A stretch of DNA of 64,000 nt from Bugula neritina (taxonomy: Eukaryota > Bryozoa > Gymnolaemata > Cheilostomatida > Bugulidae), in contig OZ037767.1 in assembly GCA_964035545.1 (NCBI GenBank), positions 22,075,628 to 22,139,627 of the forward strand, in the 5' to 3' direction. The notes beneath the pieces are model-generated. The model was not told the DNA's origin, did no database searches, and saw nothing but the letters and a program-made list of their open reading frames with translations. The first letter of the stretch is position 1. Every line of letters begins with the position of its first letter. Below are positions 63,752-64,000 of the stretch, piece by piece. Position numbers and translations under genes: made by a program.

Positions 63752-64000
63752 CTATATAATAAATACTTAGTCCTGTAGTGTGCCATAAGATTAACCACAA
63801 AAAAGTAAAAGTAAAAGCTAAATTAATCAAACAAGCATATAAGATGCATTTTGTTTAGATACTACTATAATAGCCTAAAACTGAGCAAAAACAGCAATTT
63901 AATTAAAAATTGACGAAAAATATATAGCACAAATTTCCTTTCTGTAAGGGATTGATAGATAGAAAAGTGTAAAGAATAAAAGATAAAATATACATTTATT

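Overview
The window is nuclear DNA from an animal. It is AT-rich, every confident gene is split by GT-AG introns, AATAAA poly(A) signals follow the genes, and introns and spacers carry many small DNA transposons, tRNA-derived SINE-like repeats and mini- or microsatellites. Repeat style, gene compactness and TRIM-like RING proteins suggest a marine invertebrate, perhaps a lophotrochozoan, but I cannot name the species. Gene models below were assembled by hand from splice sites. In each model the exon phases join without a stop.

Layout: (1) 2.2-5.6 kb, minus strand: a 3-exon gene for a predicted secreted, proline-rich protein (355 aa) ending in five 8-residue repeats. (2) 7.3-22.7 kb, plus strand: four head-to-tail paralogues (genes A-D, 189-206 aa). 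Each has four exons with the same phases and encodes a C3HC4 RING split by intron 1, a short charged coiled coil, and a tryptophan-rich amphipathic C-terminal segment. I do not recognise this architecture as a named family. (3) 23.8-38.6 kb, plus strand: a complete 19-exon PEX6 gene (peroxisomal AAA ATPase, 1029 aa), with a decayed 3.6-kb long-TIR transposon in intron 12. (4) 39.3-45.6 kb, minus strand: a 595-aa single-pass membrane protein with almost no ectodomain and a long proline/serine-rich tail. (5) 45.6-55.1 kb: a repeat-rich spacer with a 27-bp minisatellite, a mariner-like MITE and a hAT element with a perfect target duplication. (6) 55.1-63.8 kb, minus strand: a 5'-incomplete single-pass receptor with a CUB-like ectodomain.

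The best candidate for an undescribed system is the RING array. All four copies, and PEX6 just downstream, carry an element of the form AGTTTCNNTTTA (one copy has G in the last position, one is inverted) within about 230 bp of the start codon. This resembles the vertebrate interferon-stimulated response element (AGTTTCNNTTTCNY). Gene D also has a cluster of CAGTTTC motifs, and gene B has a duplicated motif-plus-TATA module. The inference is an inducible, IRF-regulated family of small membrane-associated ubiquitin ligases, possibly for cell-autonomous immunity. The RING and gene structure are seen in the sequence; regulation and function are inferred.
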